Origin: CBDUXP01 sp965371225 [NCBI: uncultured bacterium]
GTDB taxonomy: Bacteria > Abyssobacteria > SURF-5 > CBDUXP01
Length of the DNA: 64,000 bases
Assembly: GCA_965371225.1 (NCBI GenBank)
Contig: CBDUXP010000018.1
Location: 7,974 to 71,973 of the forward strand
Direction: 5' to 3'
The position numbers and the translations under genes were made by a program. Shown here piece after piece: positions 60,304 to 64,000 of the stretch. Each line of letters begins with the position of its first letter. Within the stretch, counting starts at the first letter, position 1. The notes beneath the pieces are model-generated. The model did not search any database, was not told the origin of the DNA, and was given only the letters and a program-made list of their open reading frames with translations.

Positions 60304-61554
60304 CTACGAATGGGCGCGCGCGGCCCTGGCGAGCGCTTCTCGCACGGACGGGAGCACGAGTTCGGCGCAGCGCTGGTGGCCGGCGACGCTGAAGTGACGG
60401 TTGGCGCGCAGGTAATACTCCCGCGCACGCGGATCCGCGGCGAACGCGTCGAACAGGTTCACCACGCCGACGCCGCGCGCGGCCGCCCACTCGGCGATCA
60501 GCGCGTGGGGACGCCCCGAGTCGTGGGCGCCCGGATCCAGGTTGCGCCGCCGCAATTCCCGCGCCCACTCCGCCGCGTCCACCTCGGCGCGCTGCGGGAT
60601 GAGCAGCACCAGGAGTTCCGCCCCGTCCGCCGCCACCGCCTGGTGCAACAGGTCCAGCAGACCCAGCGTTACGGCGATGGCGTCGGCCGCCTCCGGCGGC
60701 GGATCGGCGGTGTGCAGCGGCAGCGCCCGCCGCTGGCCCGCGGCTTCCAAGTTCCGCTGCCGCCGCCCCGCGCGCAGGCGGGCAATCGCCGGGGATTGCT
60801 TGAGGAGTCCACTGAGCAGTTTGGCTTTCAGGTACAGGTACCGGTACGCGAACGACCACCGTTGCGCCACCTCGTCGAAGCCCAGGACACGCGCCCCCAG
60901 CACCTGGGTCCGCACCGGCAGCGGAAGGTTGGCCGGGCGCAGCACGCCGTCGGACGCGAAGGCGAAGTACGGGCGGAAGGTGGGCTTGGTCCGGCCCGCC
61001 GTGTTGTCCGCGAAGTCGTTTCCGGCGAAGAAGGCGAGGACCACCACCTGGGGGGCGAAGGGGCGCGCCACTTCCGTATACCGGAGGTACGCCTGGTCGG
61101 TGCCGTACCCGCAGACGCCGAAGTTCAGCACCTCGGTCTCGGGCAGCCGGTGCTCCAGGTGCACCGCGAACGTCTCCTCGTCGTTGACGCCATACCCCCA
61201 CGCGTAGGAATCCCCCAGGACGGCCACCCGCCGCGTCCCCGGGGCGAGCGTGTGTGCCGTCTCCCGTCCCCGCAGCCCGTAGCCGTTCGTGGAGAGGGTG
61301 GAATCGAAATCCTCCTGCACGAAGCGGCCGGCGCATGCGGCGGCGGGACGCCAGCCCGTGTGGGGATCGAACTCGTGACAACTGCGGAGCACGTTGCCCG
61401 ACTCCGGGTGCAGGTCGGGCCGGAGCAGACGCAACCCCACTTCGAACACCCCAAGGCCGGCCGCCGTCACGAGCAGGACGGTGGTGAGGGCGAACAGCCA
61501 GCGGCGCGGGCCGGGGACACGGGTGTCTGCCGGCGTCGGGGAGGTGGTCGCCAT
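60304..61554 (-). CDS. Membrane-anchored SGNH/GDSL hydrolase, copy 2
   Basis: A 416-residue protein with one N-terminal membrane helix (about 19-41, WLFALTTVLLVTAAGLGVF). The GDSL blocks are complete: block I AVLGDSYAWGYGVND, block II NFGVCGYGTDQ, block III FFAGNDFADN, and a C-terminal His in RHFSVAGHQRCAE. It is a serine esterase of the type that deacetylates cell-surface polysaccharides or lipids. It lies 46 bases upstream of the lipoprotein gene on the same strand. Substrate unknown. Confidence 0.85.
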   Translation of the reverse strand: MATTSPTPADTRVPGPRRWLFALTTVLLVTAAGLGVFEVGLRLLRPDLHPESGNVLRSCHEFDPHTGWRPAAACAGRFVQEDFDSTLSTNGYGLRGRETAHTLAPGTRRVAVLGDSYAWGYGVNDEETFAVHLEHRLPETEVLNFGVCGYGTDQAYLRYTEVARPFAPQVVVLAFFAGNDFADNTAGRTKPTFRPYFAFASDGVLRPANLPLPVRTQVLGARVLGFDEVAQRWSFAYRYLYLKAKLLSGLLKQSPAIARLRAGRRQRNLEAAGQRRALPLHTADPPPEAADAIAVTLGLLDLLHQAVAADGAELLVLLIPQRAEVDAAEWARELRRRNLDPGAHDSGRPHALIAEWAAARGVGVVNLFDAFAADPRAREYYLRANRHFSVAGHQRCAELVLPSVREALARAARAHS

Positions 61555-61614
61555 CGCGGTCGGGAGCTGCCTACGGCCCGCGCCGGAAGCCGGACCCGCA
61601 CGTGGGTGGCGCGG

Positions 61615-63150
61615 CTATTCCTCGGCGTGGCGCCAGGAGTCGCCCTCGGAACGGAACCAGCCGCGCCAGGAGGTACACGTAGGCGCCGGTCGGCTATGGG
61701 TGGTGCGCTCGAGCAGTTCGGCGATCTGGCCGCGGATCTCGGCCGACCGGGCCTTGCACAGCGCCTCGACAAGTTCCGGCACGACCTCCGTGCTTCGGAT
61801 GCATCGGAGTGCGCGGACGGCCTGGCCGGCCACTTGCGCATCGCGGTCCCCGGCGGTTACGGCGAGCGCCCGGGCGACGGCGGGGTTGTCTTTCGGACAC
61901 CGCTCGCGCAGCACCCGGCAGGTCACCATCCGCACCATGCGGTCCGAATCCTTCAGGCGCGGCTGCAATAATGCCGGGATTTCCGGATCGTCGATCTTGC
62001 CCAACGCCTTGACCACGGCGAGGCGCACGTCGCTGCTGCGATCGTCGAGTGCCGTTCGCAGGTCCGCCAGGGCCGCCGCGTCCGCAATCTGCCCCAACGC
62101 CTGCGCCGCCCGAACCCGAAAGCCGGGATTCTCGTGCGTCAGCCGGGCGCGCACGGCTTCCAGCCCCGCCAGATCCCCGCTCGCCGCGAGCGTGATCATG
62201 GCGGCCTTCTGCACGCTCTGGTCGTCGTCGTCCAGCAGCGCAATCAGCCGGTCCACTGCTGCCTCGGTGGTCTGCCCCTGGAACGCGCGCACGGCCGTTT
62301 GCCGCACCTCCGCAGTAGCATCGTCCAACGCCGCCAGAAGCGCGGCCTGCCGCTCGTCTTCCCGGCCGGGGGTTCGCAAGCGGCCGAGCAACACCACAGC
62401 CTCGCCGCGCACGGTGGGATCGGCATCGCGCACGACCAGCGCGGCCAAAATCTCGTGCAACGATCCGATTTCCGGAAACTGGTCCCCCGCACAGCGCTCG
62501 AGCAGTTCGTTCGCCGCGCCGATGGCGACAAAGCGCGTCTCGGGGCGCTCCGCGTTCAGGCGCGCGAGCAGCGCCTCGGAAATTTCACAGGGCATCAGCC
62601 GCGCGTAGGCGAGCGCGGCGCGGCGCTGCACGTACCGCTCCCGATCGTCCATGGCGGCGTACAGCGCGTCGAGCGCTTCGGGCACCTGGCGCTCGGCCAG
62701 CCACTGCGCCGCCGTGCCGCGGATGTACTTGTTCTCATGTTGCCCCAGGAGCGCGATCAGATCGGCGCTCGAGGTGTTGGGGCCGATGGCGCGCAGGGCC
62801 GTCGCCTCACCCAGCCGGTCCTCGCTCGACGGCGGCGCCGGAGCCGCTGCGGGCCGAGGCGCGGTGCGGGTGCCAGTGGCCAGGGATCCGCGGGGGCTGG
62901 GGGGTGGGGCGGGTTCCGGCACCGGCGCGGGTGTCGGGGCCGTGGGCGGGGGTGCGGGCATCTGCTGTGGCGCGGGCGCAGGCGCCGCGGCCGGCGCCAC
63001 AGGTTGGACGGGCTGGGCGGCGTTCGGGTCGAAGTAGTTGCCCTCTTCCTTTTCGCCGCAACCGCAGGCGACCACGAGCCCGACGCCGACCGCACGCAGG
63101 GTCTGCCGTCCGGTCCCGGGCCACCGGGCGCGTTTAGGAGGGTGCCGCAT
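61615..63150 (-). CDS. HEAT-repeat lipoprotein, copy 2
   Basis: A 511-residue lipoprotein with lipobox Cys C29 or C31 (VGLVVACGCGEKEEG). A Pro/Ala linker (about 40-110) is followed by about nine HEAT/PBS repeats (YVQRRAALAYARLMP, VRGEAVVLLGRLRTPG, VRLAVVKALGKIDDPE). The blocks NKYIRGTAAQWLAERQ, RFVAIGAANELLERCAG and CPKDNPAV are shared with the HEAT protein at 49957-51411, so the two are paralogues. It ends WRGWFRSEGDSWRHAEE. ATG 63150 gives the lipoprotein signal; the frame upstream is noise. Confidence 0.83.
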   Translation of the reverse strand: MRHPPKRARWPGTGRQTLRAVGVGLVVACGCGEKEEGNYFDPNAAQPVQPVAPAAAPAPAPQQMPAPPPTAPTPAPVPEPAPPPSPRGSLATGTRTAPRPAAAPAPPSSEDRLGEATALRAIGPNTSSADLIALLGQHENKYIRGTAAQWLAERQVPEALDALYAAMDDRERYVQRRAALAYARLMPCEISEALLARLNAERPETRFVAIGAANELLERCAGDQFPEIGSLHEILAALVVRDADPTVRGEAVVLLGRLRTPGREDERQAALLAALDDATAEVRQTAVRAFQGQTTEAAVDRLIALLDDDDQSVQKAAMITLAASGDLAGLEAVRARLTHENPGFRVRAAQALGQIADAAALADLRTALDDRSSDVRLAVVKALGKIDDPEIPALLQPRLKDSDRMVRMVTCRVLRERCPKDNPAVARALAVTAGDRDAQVAGQAVRALRCIRSTEVVPELVEALCKARSAEIRGQIAELLERTTHSRPAPTCTSWRGWFRSEGDSWRHAEE

Positions 63151-63261
63151 ACCGGTCCACGGACAAATGTACCATGGCCCAGGGTCCGCCGCCGGGCGCG
63201 CACGTCCCCCGCCCGACGCGGCAGCTGCGCGGGCGGGCACGCGTTGCGCGCGCCTGCAGGT

Positions 63262-64000
63262 TCAGCAGACTTCGAACAGGCCGGCCGCCCCCATGCCACC
63301 ACCGATGCACATGGTGATCACGACGTTCTTCGCCCCCCGGCGCTTGCCTTCAATGAGGATATGCCCGGCCAGGCGCGACCCGGTCATGCCGAACGGGTGG
63401 CCGATGGAGATGGAGCCACCGTTGACGTTCAGCTTCTCGTGGTCGATCCCGAGGCGGTCGGTACAGTAGAGCAACTGGCTGGCGAACGCTTCGTTCAGCT
63501 CCCACAGGTCGATATCGTCCACCGTCAGGCCGTGGCGCTCGAGCAGGCGCGGCACCGCGAACACGGGGCCGATCCCCATTTCGTCCGGCAGACAGCCGGC
63601 CACGGCGAAGCCCTTGTAGATGCCCAGGGGTTCGATGCCGCGCTTCTCGGCCTCTTTCGCTTCCATCACCACGCACGCAGACGCGCCATCGGAGAGTTGG
63701 CTCGCGTTCCCTGCGGTGACGTAATTCCCCTCGCCGCGGACGGGTTGGAGCCCCGCCAGCCCTTCCATCGTAGTCTGGGGCCGGTTGCACTCGTCGCGTG
63801 TGACGGTGTACTCCTCGAAGCTCACCGCCTTCGTTTCCCGGTCGACGACCTTCCGCGTCGTCGGCAGCGGCACGATCTCGTCGTCGAACTTCCCATTCTC
63901 CTGTCCCGCCGCGGTCCGCTGCTGGCTTAGCAGCGAGAACGCATCCTGCCGCTCTCGGCTGATGTCATAGCGTTCGGCCACGATGTCGGCTGTCTCGATC
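63262..64000 (-). CDS. Thiolase (acetyl-CoA acetyltransferase type), partial
   Basis: The C-terminal 246 residues of a thiolase; the 5' end runs off the right edge. The catalytic His is in [14 protein letters not shown] and the second catalytic Cys in [16 protein letters not shown] and [12 protein letters not shown] are also canonical. The first catalytic Cys is outside the window. It condenses or cleaves acyl-CoA, in fatty-acid oxidation or acetoacetyl-CoA formation; which one cannot be told from this part. Confidence 0.93.
   Translation of the reverse strand, partial: IETADIVAERYDISRERQDAFSLLSQQRTAAGQENGKFDDEIVPLPTTRKVVDRETKAVSFEEYTVTRDECNRPQTTMEGLAGLQPVRGEGNYVTAGNASQLSDGASACVVMEAKEAEKRGIEPLGIYKGFAVAGCLPDEMGIGPVFAVPRLLERHGLTVDDIDLWELNEAFASQLLYCTDRLGIDHEKLNVNGGSISIGHPFGMTGSRLAGHILIEGKRRGAKNVVITMCIGGGMGAAGLFEVC

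Overview
The window is GC-rich, almost entirely coding, and carries no rRNA, tRNA, CRISPR array, insertion sequence or phage gene that I could recognise. A secretin, two TolC-type outer-membrane channels and several lipoproteins show a diderm bacterium. A sigma-54/PilR-type pilus regulator, sigma-54-like promoters and the domain mix point to a deltaproteobacteria-like lineage (Myxococcota, Desulfobacterota or Binatota type). That placement is an inference from gene content and is uncertain.

Positions 1-26000 are a type IVa pilus and envelope region on the + strand. It starts with the tail of an NtrC-type regulator (probably PilR) and pilC. A tightly overlapping run follows: sugar epimerase, hexapeptide acyltransferase, DPM1-like glycosyltransferase, and three tandem ~800-residue DUF2723 (GT-C fold) membrane proteins fused to TPR repeats. 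Next come two type IVa pilins, a tiny Flp-type pilin, a regulatory intergenic region, pilMNOPQ, a 1131-residue protein with an MshEN-like head and a long coiled coil, and two TolC-family channels. Sigma-54-like -24/-12 elements precede both type IVa pilins and pilM. I read the epimerase-to-DUF2723 block as a candidate pilus or surface-protein glycosylation system, with three TMEM260-like glycosyltransferases as its core. This is the most novel feature of the window.

Positions 26000-40300 are mostly on the - strand: an Fe-S Rrf2 regulator, a site-2-type protease, DnaJ, an SGNH-hydrolase-like protein, a spermidine-synthase-like membrane protein, glnB-glnA behind a good sigma-54 element, a GT-C glycosyltransferase, a secreted PEBP protein, a molybdopterin oxidoreductase and a DUF6285/phosphotransferase pair.

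Positions 40500-51400 hold a Lon-like protease with a very acidic tail, a PfpI/GlxA pair, a second copy of the molybdopterin oxidoreductase in opposite orientation, a processive GT2 glycosyltransferase, an orphan histidine kinase and a HEAT-repeat protein. Positions 51500-64000 hold HU, a class V aminotransferase, a MerR-MinD fusion with an ExeA-like ATPase, a LysE exporter, aspartate-semialdehyde dehydrogenase (with a duplicated 3' end further downstream), a PEP-mutase-family enzyme, an NTF2-like protein, lipoproteins, a second HEAT-repeat protein and a truncated thiolase.

Several genes have a -10-like hexamer only 6-8 nt before the start codon, which suggests leaderless transcripts are used alongside Shine-Dalgarno-led ones.
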